The notes: generated by a model from the letters alone, not told the origin. A stretch of 11,655 bases of DNA from JAEUIE01 sp035430005 (GCA_035430005.1 DAOMFV010000155.1:1-11655), one strand, 5' to 3'. Positions 1-8,382 are shown, numbered from the stretch's first letter. Translations and numbers: made by a program.

Positions 1-162
1 CGGTGGCAGCATGAAAACAAGAAAACGGTTGACAAACAACACAGCCGCTCCGTCGAGGTGTGGTTGCGAAGCTCTCAGTCTCATTTCAGCTGTTGGAAGC
101 AAGCGATTGATAGCCACACCCCGACGTGAGTACACGCCGGAATGTGGCACAGTCTATCATTC
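1..162. other. Left-edge region without a convincing gene
   Basis: Two forward frames stay open from the edge (one ends at the TGA at 127-129), and a short reverse frame beginning near base 90 runs off the left edge. None gives a peptide I recognise, and all are too short to judge. The only clear structure is the stem-loop at 113-148. The region may hold the tail or head of a gene lying mostly outside the window. Confidence 0.4.
113..148. repeat. Two-tier stem-loop downstream of the cytochrome gene
   Basis: Outer arms GCCACA (113-118) and TGTGGC (143-148) pair perfectly. After a 2+2 internal loop (CC/AA), inner arms CCGACGTG (121-128) and CACGCCGG (133-140) pair at seven of eight positions around the loop AGTA. 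The structure begins 14 bases past the TAG stop of the leftward gene. No T-run follows on the minus strand, so it is not a canonical intrinsic terminator. It may protect the mRNA 3' end or be a REP-type dispersed element. The pairing is directly visible; the role is inferred. Confidence 0.6.
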
Positions 163-3100
163 CTACTTCTTCGCCTGCTGACTCAGAAGATACTTGATCA
201 GATCATTCAACTCTGACTCCTTGATCTGCGTATCCATCGTCGCTGGCATTGGAGATAAGTTTGAAACCTTGCGTTCGTCAATATCGTTCTTGTCGAACTT
301 CTGCTCCTTGCCCTGTAAATCAGCGAGGACGACGAGGTTACCTTCCTCACGCAGCACCAAACCGGTAAGGGTGCGGCCATCTTTGAGGACGACGATGGTG
401 GCCCGGAAGGCTTGATCGACGTTGCGGTTGGGGTCGAGGATGTCTTCAAGCAGACGTTCGACGCCACGGATGCCGACGCCATCGAGTTGCGGACCGATCT
501 TGGCTCCTTCGTTATTGAGTTGATGGCAGATGGCACAGTGCTGTTTGAAGACCTTGGACCCGTTCTCGGCGTTGGCCTGGTCGGCTTTGAACTTGGAACC
601 CCGCAGGGCGACGAGTTCTGCCAGCTTGACATCAGCGGGTGGCAGGCCGGCGGTCAGTTTGGCGTAACGCTCCCGGAACTCCTTACGGTTGTGGTTGTTG
701 ATGCGGGACTGAACTGAGGTTGTCAGCAGGATTGAGGGTGGAATCTTCCCCGCTTCGACAGCCTTCATCAATTCATCAGCCCCGCCGGGATTGTTGGCAA
801 TGGTGTAGGCAATGACATTGGCGATCTTGCTGGGAACCACCTTGATCGTTTCAAACAACTGGGCCCGCATGGCAGGTTTATTGGAGCCGCCGGCGATAAT
901 GGCGGCCCGTTCCCGGGTTTCATCAGGCAGATCGTGTTGCAGGATGTAACCCAGCAGTAAACTCTCTGCCTTGCCCGCATCGATGGAGGGCAACGCATTG
1001 ACCGCCGCTGTCCGCTGAGGCTCGGGTACTTTGGTGTTCTTCACCACTGCAGCGACGGTATCGAACTGATCGGTGAGTTTAGCCTGGCTACAGAGGTCGA
1101 TACCGAGTTGCACCATGGCGGGATCGGTGTTGGTGCAGAGGTCATGGGCGAAGGATTTGGCATCGGCTTTGATGTCGGAAGGCAGGGGCTCGCCTGCCTC
1201 ACGCAAACCCTGTACTTCCGCTTGCAGCAGTGCCGCGTAGTGGTGATGATGTGTGCGGTGCTTCTGCAATAACTCATGGATGGTCGGCATTTGTTGCGGA
1301 AGATATCGGCTGGCATGCTGGACAAACTTGGGGAGATTGCTTTTCCACCCAGGGATTAATTGAATAGCACGCATCGCAGCTTCACCACCTTGTACATCGG
1401 CAATACCCAAGGAAATGTCGGCCAACTGTTCGATCTCGGCAGGGGTCATGGCGAGTAACTCGCTAAATGGCAGTCTGGCCAATTGATTCCGTAAGGCAAT
1501 TCGGAGAGTATGCTGCAAGTGCGTGTCTACTTTTTCAGTACTAAGTAGGAAGTTATTTAGCGTTCGGATCGATTCGCGCGTGACGTTCCTATTATAGCAT
1601 TGGGCTTCGGCTGCTTTGCGTTGAACTGCGGTGTCTTTGCTTGTGAGCAAATCGGTGGCAGCTTTCTCGATCGTTTTAACCCAGCTATCGCGATTACTAA
1701 TGATCTTCAGAGCATGCTCTTGTACCAAGGGCGCCCCACTCTCGCATGCTTTTATCAGATCACGTTTGATCCGACCTGCCCCGATGCGTTCGAGTGCCCA
1801 GAGTTGCAGAGCATATCGGTTAGGGTTGGCATGTTCTGGGCCAGCATCTTCGAGGACAGATAAAGTATCCAGATTTCGCTCGACAGCTTCCTGAAGCGCC
1901 ATCAACCGAACAGCGATGTTCGGGTGCTCAAACGCCTTGAGCAACTCTTCGATGGTACACTTCGTCAAATCCCCGCCATGCGGGGCCGGTGTCGCTTTGG
2001 CATCGTTGCCCTTGTAGACGATTCGCCAGATGCGGCCACGGGTGCGGTCTCGACCAGGGTGGGAGAGGGGTACTTCGTAGTGGCCGATGATCTTGTTGTA
2101 AAAGTCGGAAAGGTAGATGTTGCCATCCGGGCCGATGGCGAGATAAACGGGGCGATACCAGGGATCATCGCTGCTCATGAAGTCGGGTTGCAGCACCGCT
2201 TCGGGAGTGGAACCTTTGAAGACGATCTTGTCGTGATTGAGCTTGCAGGTAACGACGTTGCAGACGAACATCGTGTCCTTGTACTTAGCCGGGTAGGCAT
2301 CTGCATCGTAATAAACGATGCCGCACAGTCCCGTTGAATCGTGCAGGTGCCCCATCATGTTCGGGCCATAGCCCAGACCATCGTGCGGTTTGCCGAAGCT
2401 GTCGTAATGGGCACCACGGATAAGCTGCGTCATCGGCTTGGTGTGGCAGTCAGCGCTGTAGAGGTTGCCATGCGGATCGAAGCAGAGGCCGAACGGGTTC
2501 ACCTGGCCTCGGGTGAATATCTCGACGTGGCTGCCATCGGGCTTGAACCGGAAGACGTTGCCCGAGTTCATCTTCAGTTCCTGGCCGTCGCTGCCCTTGG
2601 TGGTTGAATCGTTGGCGTAGCCGTGGCAGGCATAGATCCAACCATCATAGCCTTGAGTGAAGCTGTTGATCATGCCGTGGGTATCGCGGAAGCCGAAACC
2701 TTCGTAGAGTTTGGTGCGTTTCTGGTAGAGCGAAGTGATCGGCCCTTCAAGCTTGTCGAGGCTGTTGATGCTGTAGACGAGCGCGCCATCGCTGCGGGGC
2801 AACAGGCCGATGGGAATGTTGAGATCCTTGGCATAGGTGCTGATCTTTCGAGCTTTGCCATCAGGGGCGAAGTCTTCGAGGATGCTGACCATGTCGCGCC
2901 CCGGTCGGCCTTGAGCGGGGAACGGATATTCGAGAGACGAGGTTACCCACAGCCGCCCCTTGGAATCGAAAGCGATGTTCATCGGCTTGGCAATGTCAGG
3001 TTCGCAAGCTACCAGTTGTGCTTCAAAACCTGGCGGCAGCTTGAAGCACTTCTTCTCCTCCTCCGGCGTCTTTGCCTCGGTCGGTGCTACTGCCGGCGGT

Positions 3101-3168
3101 TCATCAGCAATGATCAGCGGCAGACAGAGTGTGGAAACGAAGAAGACGAGAGTGAGACGTCGATTCAT
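163..3168 (-). CDS. Secreted beta-propeller / HEAT-like / cytochrome c fusion (PVC-type membrane-bound dehydrogenase domain protein)
   Basis: This 1001-residue protein has an N-terminal signal sequence (about residues 1-21, hydrophobic from TLVFF to PLIIA). Residues about 45-385 look like a glucose/sorbosone-dehydrogenase-type beta-propeller of the Piru_Ver_Nterm (TIGR02604) kind, with repeated blade signatures such as FDPHGNLYSAD and IGPDGNIYLSD. Residues about 400-850 are alpha-helical and HEAT-like. Residues about 865-1000 form a small cytochrome c domain with haem-attachment motif C878-A-I-C881-H882. M974, in SPMP, is the likely distal iron ligand (TIGR02603-like). Such proteins are very common in planctomycetes and are thought to be periplasmic oxidoreductases, but substrates are mostly unknown. 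The ATG at 3168 has no clear Shine-Dalgarno but leads straight into the signal peptide. A candidate terminator (3221-3252) separates it from the upstream propeller gene. The helical region contains a run of four histidines (640-643). No frameshift or truncation is seen. Confidence 0.93.
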   Translation of the reverse strand: MNRRLTLVFFVSTLCLPLIIADEPPAVAPTEAKTPEEEKKCFKLPPGFEAQLVACEPDIAKPMNIAFDSKGRLWVTSSLEYPFPAQGRPGRDMVSILEDFAPDGKARKISTYAKDLNIPIGLLPRSDGALVYSINSLDKLEGPITSLYQKRTKLYEGFGFRDTHGMINSFTQGYDGWIYACHGYANDSTTKGSDGQELKMNSGNVFRFKPDGSHVEIFTRGQVNPFGLCFDPHGNLYSADCHTKPMTQLIRGAHYDSFGKPHDGLGYGPNMMGHLHDSTGLCGIVYYDADAYPAKYKDTMFVCNVVTCKLNHDKIVFKGSTPEAVLQPDFMSSDDPWYRPVYLAIGPDGNIYLSDFYNKIIGHYEVPLSHPGRDRTRGRIWRIVYKGNDAKATPAPHGGDLTKCTIEELLKAFEHPNIAVRLMALQEAVERNLDTLSVLEDAGPEHANPNRYALQLWALERIGAGRIKRDLIKACESGAPLVQEHALKIISNRDSWVKTIEKAATDLLTSKDTAVQRKAAEAQCYNRNVTRESIRTLNNFLLSTEKVDTHLQHTLRIALRNQLARLPFSELLAMTPAEIEQLADISLGIADVQGGEAAMRAIQLIPGWKSNLPKFVQHASRYLPQQMPTIHELLQKHRTHHHHYAALLQAEVQGLREAGEPLPSDIKADAKSFAHDLCTNTDPAMVQLGIDLCSQAKLTDQFDTVAAVVKNTKVPEPQRTAAVNALPSIDAGKAESLLLGYILQHDLPDETRERAAIIAGGSNKPAMRAQLFETIKVVPSKIANVIAYTIANNPGGADELMKAVEAGKIPPSILLTTSVQSRINNHNRKEFRERYAKLTAGLPPADVKLAELVALRGSKFKADQANAENGSKVFKQHCAICHQLNNEGAKIGPQLDGVGIRGVERLLEDILDPNRNVDQAFRATIVVLKDGRTLTGLVLREEGNLVVLADLQGKEQKFDKNDIDERKVSNLSPMPATMDTQIKESELNDLIKYLLSQQAKK

Positions 3169-3220
3169 GGTGGTGAGATCACTGGATAAGGAAACAGGTG
3201 GGATGGTACATCATGACGTG

Positions 3221-3252
3221 AAAAGAGGGCGAAGGCAAGTGCCTTCACCCTC
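3221..3252 (-). terminator. Candidate intrinsic terminator of the 510-residue propeller gene
   Basis: On the minus strand, GAGGG-T-GAAGGCA and TGCCTTC-G-CCCTC form a 12-bp stem with one central mismatch and a two-base loop (3225-3252). Four T residues follow (3221-3224 read as TTTT). This is a good stem plus short U-tract, 44 bases past the TAG stop at 3297-3299. It is the best terminator candidate in the window and suggests the cytochrome gene has its own promoter or depends on read-through. The U-tract is only four long, so termination may be partial. Confidence 0.55.
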
Positions 3253-3268
3253 AAAGATCGGTGGCGAG

Positions 3269-3289
3269 CGGCAGGGCGTCAGCCCGCCG
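3269..3289. repeat. GC-rich hairpin behind the propeller gene
   Basis: CGGC-A-GGGC (3269-3277) pairs with GCCC-GCCG (3282-3289) around the loop GTCA, with a single bulged A. It starts 7 bases past the stop codon of the leftward propeller gene and has no T-run of its own. With the 3225-3252 stem-loop it makes a double hairpin at this transcript end. It resembles short dispersed intergenic palindromes of planctomycete genomes; copy number cannot be checked here. Confidence 0.5.
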
Positions 3290-3296
3290 TGTGCAA

Positions 3297-4829
3297 CTAC
3301 TTCTGCTTCACCGCATACAACCGGCTCTTGGTCATGATGTAGAGCACGCCGTCGCAGGAAACGGGTGTACTCAAGATAGCTCCCTTCATGTCGTTCTTGG
3401 AAAGGAGTTTGAGTTCCTTGCCTTCAGCGAAGCACAGCACATCGCCTTCTTCGGTGCCGATGTAGACTTTGCCATCGACCACGTAGCACGAGCCCCAGAT
3501 GTTGCTGAGGGTATCGTGAGTCCAGTAGAGCTTGCCGGTGTTGGCGTCGAAGCAACTCACCCAACCGTGCAACGTGCAGATGTACATCAAGCCGTTGTGG
3601 ATAGCTGCGGTCGACATGCTGCGGTGCCAAAGCAGTTCGCCCTGGGCATCGGTGCCGCCGAAGTGCCAGACGAGACCGCTGCCCTTGTTCTCCGGCGCCT
3701 TGGGGTCGAAGTTGTCGTTCTTGGGGCTGATGTCGCCCGTCTTGCCGGCGGGATCAATGCACCACATGTGGCCGACGCCATCGCCGTGTTCAGGGTCCTG
3801 GCCGATGGCGATGTAGACTTTATTCTCGTAGATGACGGGGGTGCCGATGATCTCGTTCTTTGTGCCCTTACCACCCAGCTTGTAGACAGTGTTCTTGGGA
3901 TTGCAGTCGAACTTCCACAAAGGAGCGCCGGTATCGGGGTTGAAGGCATACATCCAACTATCGCCGCCGCAGAAGATCACCTGGGGCACGCCGCCGATGA
4001 CTCCGTAGCAGGGGTTCGACCACTGGCCGTGCAGAATCTTGTTGCCGGGTGCGTTGTTCGTCCAGACGACCTTGCCTGTCTTCTTATTGACGCCGATGAA
4101 GCTGGGGGCCTGGGGCGAAGGAATGTTCTCGTGGGATTCATCATGGCCGTTGCCGGTGATGATCATGAGGTTATCACCGACGGAGATTGGCGAGCAGGCA
4201 GCCATGTTATGCTGGAAGACGTTGAGGTCTTTCATCATGTCAAGACGCCAGATGACATCACCATGCTCGACGCCTTTGTAGGTTTCGTCTTTGACACCTT
4301 GGTTGCCGGCCCCCAGCCCTTCGGTGGTGGCACAGATCACTTCGCCACGGTTGCTAACGTAGTAGACTTTGTCGCCTTCTATAAGAGGAGAAGAGCATAC
4401 TCCCTGTTCGGGCCAATCGTTCACCCGTCCGGCGGGCAGCTTGTCGTGAACCATCTGCCAGAGAAAGCGACCATCGCTGACACGGAAGCACATCAGGTTA
4501 CCTTTGTCGCCCTTGATGGCTTCATCCCGTGGGTTGCCATTGTTGGTACCGACGAAAGCCTTGCCGCCGGAGATGGCCGGGTTACCATACGACTGGGAAC
4601 CAAGTTCCGCGAACCAGAGGATGTTCTTGCCTTTCTCGGCATCGAACTCGGCGGGCAGGCCTTTATCAAGATGGTTGACCATGTTGCGGTCGGGAGTGCC
4701 GCCGAACATGGGCCAGGTGTGTGGCGGGATAGTAAACTCACTGCCCGGCTTCTTCGGAGAAGCTTCGTCAGCAGAGAGTGCGCCCAGCGTGACCAGAGCC
4801 AGGCCGGCAAGAAAGGTCGTTCGAAGCAT
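3297..4829 (-). CDS. Secreted PQQ-like beta-propeller protein (BamB-like fold)
   Basis: The 510-residue protein starts MLRTTFLAGLALVTLGALSA, a signal peptide with likely cleavage after residue 20. The rest is a beta-propeller of PQQ-type blades: TGKVVW (251-256), TGAPLW (300-305), TGKLYW (431-436) and DGRFLW (119-124), each ending a strand set in which a folded chain displays an aspartate-rich turn. Many secreted planctomycete proteins share this fold; it can serve as a protein scaffold or, in true quinoproteins, hold PQQ. I cannot identify PQQ ligands, so an enzymatic role is unproven. The frame stays open to an ATG at 4979, but the extra 50 residues are translation of the hairpin repeat at 4934-4992 (PGGRGAGGRG-like). 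The start at 4829 is preferred because it gives the signal peptide and has GAGG about 10 bases upstream. A terminator follows at 3221-3252. Confidence 0.9.
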   Translation of the reverse strand: MLRTTFLAGLALVTLGALSADEASPKKPGSEFTIPPHTWPMFGGTPDRNMVNHLDKGLPAEFDAEKGKNILWFAELGSQSYGNPAISGGKAFVGTNNGNPRDEAIKGDKGNLMCFRVSDGRFLWQMVHDKLPAGRVNDWPEQGVCSSPLIEGDKVYYVSNRGEVICATTEGLGAGNQGVKDETYKGVEHGDVIWRLDMMKDLNVFQHNMAACSPISVGDNLMIITGNGHDESHENIPSPQAPSFIGVNKKTGKVVWTNNAPGNKILHGQWSNPCYGVIGGVPQVIFCGGDSWMYAFNPDTGAPLWKFDCNPKNTVYKLGGKGTKNEIIGTPVIYENKVYIAIGQDPEHGDGVGHMWCIDPAGKTGDISPKNDNFDPKAPENKGSGLVWHFGGTDAQGELLWHRSMSTAAIHNGLMYICTLHGWVSCFDANTGKLYWTHDTLSNIWGSCYVVDGKVYIGTEEGDVLCFAEGKELKLLSKNDMKGAILSTPVSCDGVLYIMTKSRLYAVKQK

Positions 4830-4933
4830 GTCAGGAAACCTCGGTGTCGTTTGGTTGTATTGCTCTGAGGAGCGTTCGATGTTAGGAAAGTTATTGGTAA
4901 TCAGTGCGAGGTGGTTGCTCCCCCTCCCCCCGG

Positions 4934-4992
4934 CCCCTCTCCCACCGGGCGAGAGGGGAGAATGCAGCGTCCCTCTCACCCTGGGTGGGTGA
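4934..4992. repeat. Double-hairpin GC-rich intergenic element
   Basis: The first hairpin pairs CCCCTCTC (4934-4941) perfectly with GAGAGGGG (4951-4958); CC/GG can extend it around ACCG, leaving a bulged C. It is preceded by a C-rich tract (about 4919-4936). A second stem pairs TCACCC (4976-4981) with GGGTGA (4987-4992) around TGGGT. The element lies in the 170-base gap between two leftward propeller genes, just past the stop of the upstream one (5000-5002). No T-run follows, so it is more like a REP-type element than a classical terminator. Similar CCCTCTCCC...GGGAGAGGG palindromes recur in intergenic DNA of many bacteria and generate false peptides rich in PGGRGAGG, as here. Confidence 0.65.
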
Positions 4993-4999
4993 AAGACAC

Positions 5000-7324
5000 T
5001 TATGGCTTGGTGGCACTCCCGTTCGGGATCACCTTTACGTTGTCGAAGTACGCCTCGGTGCCTTCACCCTTGCCGCTGGTGGGAATGGCAGTGGCATAGG
5101 CATAGATCGCCGGCGCTCCATTGCGGTTGGGGCAGGGGTCTTCCAGTGTCAGTGTCCATTCGGTCGGTTCGGGCATGCTCTTGTCCCAGACCTTGCCTTC
5201 GCAGATCGCCTTATCGCCATTCTGTGTCACCTTCAGCTTGAACGAGTACCAGACGCCTGGCTTCCAGGGGAAGTCCTTAGCGGCTTCTACGCGGCGTCGG
5301 GATTCCCATGAACCCAGTTGCAACTTTTGTTTTCCACCATCGAAGGTGAGGGTATAACGACAGTTAGTCAGACCCATGTTGGGAAGATTGATGGTTTTGT
5401 TCTCTTCCTTGAAGGTGCCCATCAAGTCGGCGGAGATCGTGTAGTCGGTCATCTCCGGGGTGCCCATATAGCCATAAGCACGGGCGAGAAGCGGGTTGGG
5501 GTTGTTGGCCAGTTTCTTCATGGCACGGGTGCCATCGGGCAGTTGGAGCGTGCGGAACTTGCCGGCGAGGTTGATCCAGCCAGTGGGAATGCGGTCGAGA
5601 TCGACCTTCTCAAAATCCTGAATATAGGGCAGCACAGGAGCTACTCGGACGCGCCCCTTGGCTTTCAATTCTTTGCCATCGACTTTGACGGTAGCCAGGA
5701 TATCGCCCGATTGAGCGGCCATGGAGGTGGAGACGGTGACGTGTCCTTCAGGAGTAACAGCAGCCATAAGGGCAGGGATGGGTGCTGCTCCCGGTGGGCT
5801 GTTTGGTGGTGGTGGGCCCACGGGCAATGTCCACGAATCAGCGTTGCGTTCACCCAGGAACTGGCCGTGTGTATCGTAAAGTCGTACAGCCACGATGAAC
5901 GAGGCTCCAGGGTTGACCGTGAGGTCGCCAGGAGTAACCAAAGCATAGGTCGCCGGCCCTTTGGGTGGCATTGCCACTGCTGTCGGATCAGGAGTCTTCG
6001 CTGTTTCCGGTGGCTTCTCTCGTGACATGCCCACGCAGTAGATGTTGTCGGTATCAGCAAAGTAGATGCGGCCATTGGCTACAGCCGGGCTGCTGTTCAC
6101 TTCGATCAGTGTGCCACCGGGGCCGGCTGGGATACGAATGGAGCTGATCTTCTCGGCCTTGTCCTTACCGTTGCGGAAGATGTGCCAGGTAGAACTGACT
6201 TCACCGACATAGAACTTGCCATCAGCCAGTACGGGGGAACCTTTGGTATTGCGCCCATATTTGTAGGTCCAGATTTCGTTGCCGGTGGCGGCATCGAGGC
6301 AGAACATCTTCGCATTGTTATCAACGACGTAGAGCCGACCTTCATGGAGGATAGGCGAGCCGAAGCCGGAGAGGATACCCAGTTTCTTCCAGACGACCTT
6401 CGGCGTGCCATCCATTTCGAGCTTTCCGGCATCGACACACATCACGCAGCCTTGCACGTTCGTGCCTACGTTCTCTTCGCTTTGGCAGAAATAGACCCAG
6501 CCTTTGGCATAATCAGCGACGGGAGAAACATTGACACATCGGGCGGCGGTGAATTGCATGCGCCACACCTGTTCGCCGGTGCTGGCCTTCAAGGCATGGA
6601 TACCCTGTTCGCCACCGCCTGCGACAACAAGTTTGGTACCGTTGACCACGATAGCGATGGGAACGGAGTAGGAGGTGTCCAGAGGCGGCACATCGGTTTT
6701 GGACCACCAGCGGACGACACCGGTCTTCTTATCGAAGGCAACGAAGCGGAAGCCGCCTCGGCCATTGTCGCCCCAGCTTGATTGCACGATGTGGATGATC
6801 ACCAGATCGTCAATCACGATGGGTGAAGAAGTACGACCACCATAGCCGCTCACTCGGCCATACTCTTCGGTGAGCGAGTGTGACCAGAGAATCTTGCCGT
6901 CTTCGCTGAAGCAGTTCAAGAGGCCCTGGGTGCCGTGGGTGTAGACGTTGCCTGTTTCGGGGTCAGCACAGGGAACGCCCCAGCCGACACGGTTGGTGAC
7001 AATATCGGTAAGGAAGACGTTGAAGCGATGTTCCCAGAGAATCTTGCCAGTCTCAGCATCCATGCAGGTGACCCGTTCCTGCTCGTTAACCTGATCGGGG
7101 TTCACGCTCCCGATGAGGTAAACCTTGCCTCGGCTGACCACCGGTGCCGAGCGGCTGCCGACCGGCTGTTGCCAGACGACATTCTTGCCCTTGGGCGACC
7201 AGTCATCGGGAAGATTCTTGTCGGCGGCGACGCCATTTTGCGTGGGGCCTCGCCAATGAGTCCAGTCCTCGGCGAAGCTGAAAGTGGTGAAGGAGAACAG
7301 GCAAACCAGCGCTGAGAACCGCAT
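5000..7324 (-). CDS. Secreted PQQ-like beta-propeller with Ig-like and lectin-like C-terminal domains
   Basis: The 774-residue protein begins MRFSALVCLFSFTTFSFA, a signal peptide cut near residue 18, and then WTHWRGP, a common opening of planctomycete propeller proteins. Residues about 20-433 hold PQQ-type blades with the TG-x3-W signature (TGKILW 92-97, TGVVRW 201-206, TGEQVW 249-254, TGNEIW 347-352; also DGKILW 142-147). Residues about 455-562 look like an Ig-like beta-sandwich (VTPGDLTVNPGASF, then a strand-rich end), interrupted by a proline-rich stretch (501-516, GPPPP). Residues about 565-770 resemble a concanavalin/laminin-G-like sandwich starting YIQDFEK and ending YFDNVKVIP. The C-terminal domains suggest carbohydrate or surface binding; the propeller's activity is unknown. 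ATG at 7324 has only a weak GGA upstream. The gene shares orientation with two other secreted oxidoreductase-like genes downstream. Confidence 0.9.
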   Translation of the reverse strand: MRFSALVCLFSFTTFSFAEDWTHWRGPTQNGVAADKNLPDDWSPKGKNVVWQQPVGSRSAPVVSRGKVYLIGSVNPDQVNEQERVTCMDAETGKILWEHRFNVFLTDIVTNRVGWGVPCADPETGNVYTHGTQGLLNCFSEDGKILWSHSLTEEYGRVSGYGGRTSSPIVIDDLVIIHIVQSSWGDNGRGGFRFVAFDKKTGVVRWWSKTDVPPLDTSYSVPIAIVVNGTKLVVAGGGEQGIHALKASTGEQVWRMQFTAARCVNVSPVADYAKGWVYFCQSEENVGTNVQGCVMCVDAGKLEMDGTPKVVWKKLGILSGFGSPILHEGRLYVVDNNAKMFCLDAATGNEIWTYKYGRNTKGSPVLADGKFYVGEVSSTWHIFRNGKDKAEKISSIRIPAGPGGTLIEVNSSPAVANGRIYFADTDNIYCVGMSREKPPETAKTPDPTAVAMPPKGPATYALVTPGDLTVNPGASFIVAVRLYDTHGQFLGERNADSWTLPVGPPPPNSPPGAAPIPALMAAVTPEGHVTVSTSMAAQSGDILATVKVDGKELKAKGRVRVAPVLPYIQDFEKVDLDRIPTGWINLAGKFRTLQLPDGTRAMKKLANNPNPLLARAYGYMGTPEMTDYTISADLMGTFKEENKTINLPNMGLTNCRYTLTFDGGKQKLQLGSWESRRRVEAAKDFPWKPGVWYSFKLKVTQNGDKAICEGKVWDKSMPEPTEWTLTLEDPCPNRNGAPAIYAYATAIPTSGKGEGTEAYFDNVKVIPNGSATKP

Positions 7325-7384
7325 GCTTCATCCATCCAAGGGCGGGTAGAGACAGGTGGGAACGATCACCATCGGTATTTAGAA

Positions 7385-7413
7385 ATCGTATACGGCTCAT
7401 GATAGAGATACAA
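7385..7413 (-). promoter_or_regulatory. Candidate sigma70-type promoter for the 774-residue propeller gene
   Basis: On the minus strand TTGTAT (7408-7413; four of six to the -35 consensus) and TACGAT (7385-7390; four of six to the -10 consensus) are spaced by exactly 17 bases. Transcription would start near 7378, giving a leader of about 54 bases. It sits in the 123-base gap between the RNase HII-like stop and this gene's ATG. The gap holds no hairpin that I can see, unlike most others here. Prediction is by eye only. Confidence 0.33.
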
Positions 7414-7447
7414 GCCCGGCTCGATAGATGTGTTTTTGATGAGGAAG

Positions 7448-8377
7448 TTACCTTTCCCGCCACCAGTCATCGTTGCATAACCCCAGCCGCTTTCTGGTTG
7501 GTTCCACCTCGTTCCAGAACCGTGTCGCATCCAGAGGATACCCAGCCGTCGGCGTCACCCCCGGCTGTTCTTTCGCAAACCAGGCATTGAACTGCATCAT
7601 CATCACTTCCCGCCAGTATTTGCTGAGCATTGAAGCTAGTGCGACGTGGAAACTATGTTGGTCGGCTTCGACTTGGAAGCTGATGGTGATCCGATCGTCG
7701 ACACGGTACTTACTCAAGTTGGGTGTCTCAGTCTCGATCTGAATCTTCTGTTGAGGGAACCACTTGGATACCTGTTCGACATACCGTTGCCTGCCTCCCA
7801 GCCGGTCGATGTGAATTTCGACCGTATCCTCGCATGGCAACGATGAAACCAACTGGCTAATGCTATGCAGTGGTATCGCTGCTTTGGAATCAGCATCACG
7901 AGTGAGTTGATTGAATTGGCGGGGGGCTATGATACTGCTCTGCAAGCGTGCGAGGGTGACGCCGGTATTAGTCATCACACCTGATAGTATGGCGGCACTG
8001 GAAAGCGATGGTGGGGAAAGAGGTAGGTTGGCATCCCATTGAAGATAGGGCTCGTGACCGACCGATTCGACTGGATCAGTAGCCAGATGGCGCCATAAGT
8101 CTTTCTTGCAACTGATAGAAGAGTTTGTTTGATGCACGAACGGCCACAGGTTCTTCTCCAGCATCCCCAGCCCGACCTTGGGTGAGTAGACCTGCTTTGA
8201 ATCATCGACGATCAGCCGGCCATCGGTCTTCTGATTCGACTTTCGCACCGCTGTCCGCAGTACCTTCCACAGATCCGTCGAACAACCGCTCGGCAGTGAG
8301 AACAATGCTGACGACATCACGAACGGCCCCAGGTTCGGGCCATAGCCGGCTTCATCGATACCAAGGAGGTAAGGCAA
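7448..8377 (-). CDS. Divergent RNase HII-like protein (TTG start)
   Basis: The 309-residue protein opens with GIDEAGYGPNLGPFV (6-20), matching the RNase HII signature with the first two catalytic carboxylates, D8 and E9. DSK at 59-61 matches the DSKKL motif. HID at 189-191 gives the third carboxylate, D191. SMLSKYWRE (249-257) aligns with SIIAKVxRD, and GYP (279-281) with the GYPT element. RNase HII cleaves RNA in RNA-DNA hybrids, including single ribonucleotides. Odd features are the length (typical enzymes are about 200-230 residues; about 100 extra lie between 62 and 185) and glutamate E257 where the fourth aspartate is expected. It may be a specialised paralogue rather than the housekeeping enzyme. 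The start is TTG with an excellent AGAGAGGA site five bases upstream; no ATG gives the motif-bearing N terminus. Confidence 0.8.
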   Translation of the reverse strand: MPYLLGIDEAGYGPNLGPFVMSSALFSLPSGCSTDLWKVLRTAVRKSNQKTDGRLIVDDSKQVYSPKVGLGMLEKNLWPFVHQTNSSISCKKDLWRHLATDPVESVGHEPYLQWDANLPLSPPSLSSAAILSGVMTNTGVTLARLQSSIIAPRQFNQLTRDADSKAAIPLHSISQLVSSLPCEDTVEIHIDRLGGRQRYVEQVSKWFPQQKIQIETETPNLSKYRVDDRITISFQVEADQHSFHVALASMLSKYWREVMMMQFNAWFAKEQPGVTPTAGYPLDATRFWNEVEPTRKRLGLCNDDWWRER

Positions 8378-8382
8378 GACGT

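Noticed and set aside
1..162. Partial genes at the left edge in two forward frames and one reverse frame
   Set aside because: All are under 60 residues, resemble nothing I recognise, and more than one frame is open by chance.
1236..1260. Run of four histidines in the HEAT-like region as a metal-binding site
   Set aside because: It arises from a short CAT/CAC-type repeat (ATGATGTG on the plus strand) with no other ligands apparent; not enough to call a site.
2080..2100. Possible broken or duplicated propeller gene within the cytochrome fusion
   Set aside because: The frame is uninterrupted across 3006 bases and the domain order is the usual one for this family.
3261..4868. A 535-residue forward open frame antisense to the 510-residue propeller gene
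   Set aside because: It covers exactly the coding region of a gene with clear signal peptide and propeller motifs, has no domain or ribosome-binding site, and its residue make-up is that of a reverse-complement shadow in GC-biased codons.
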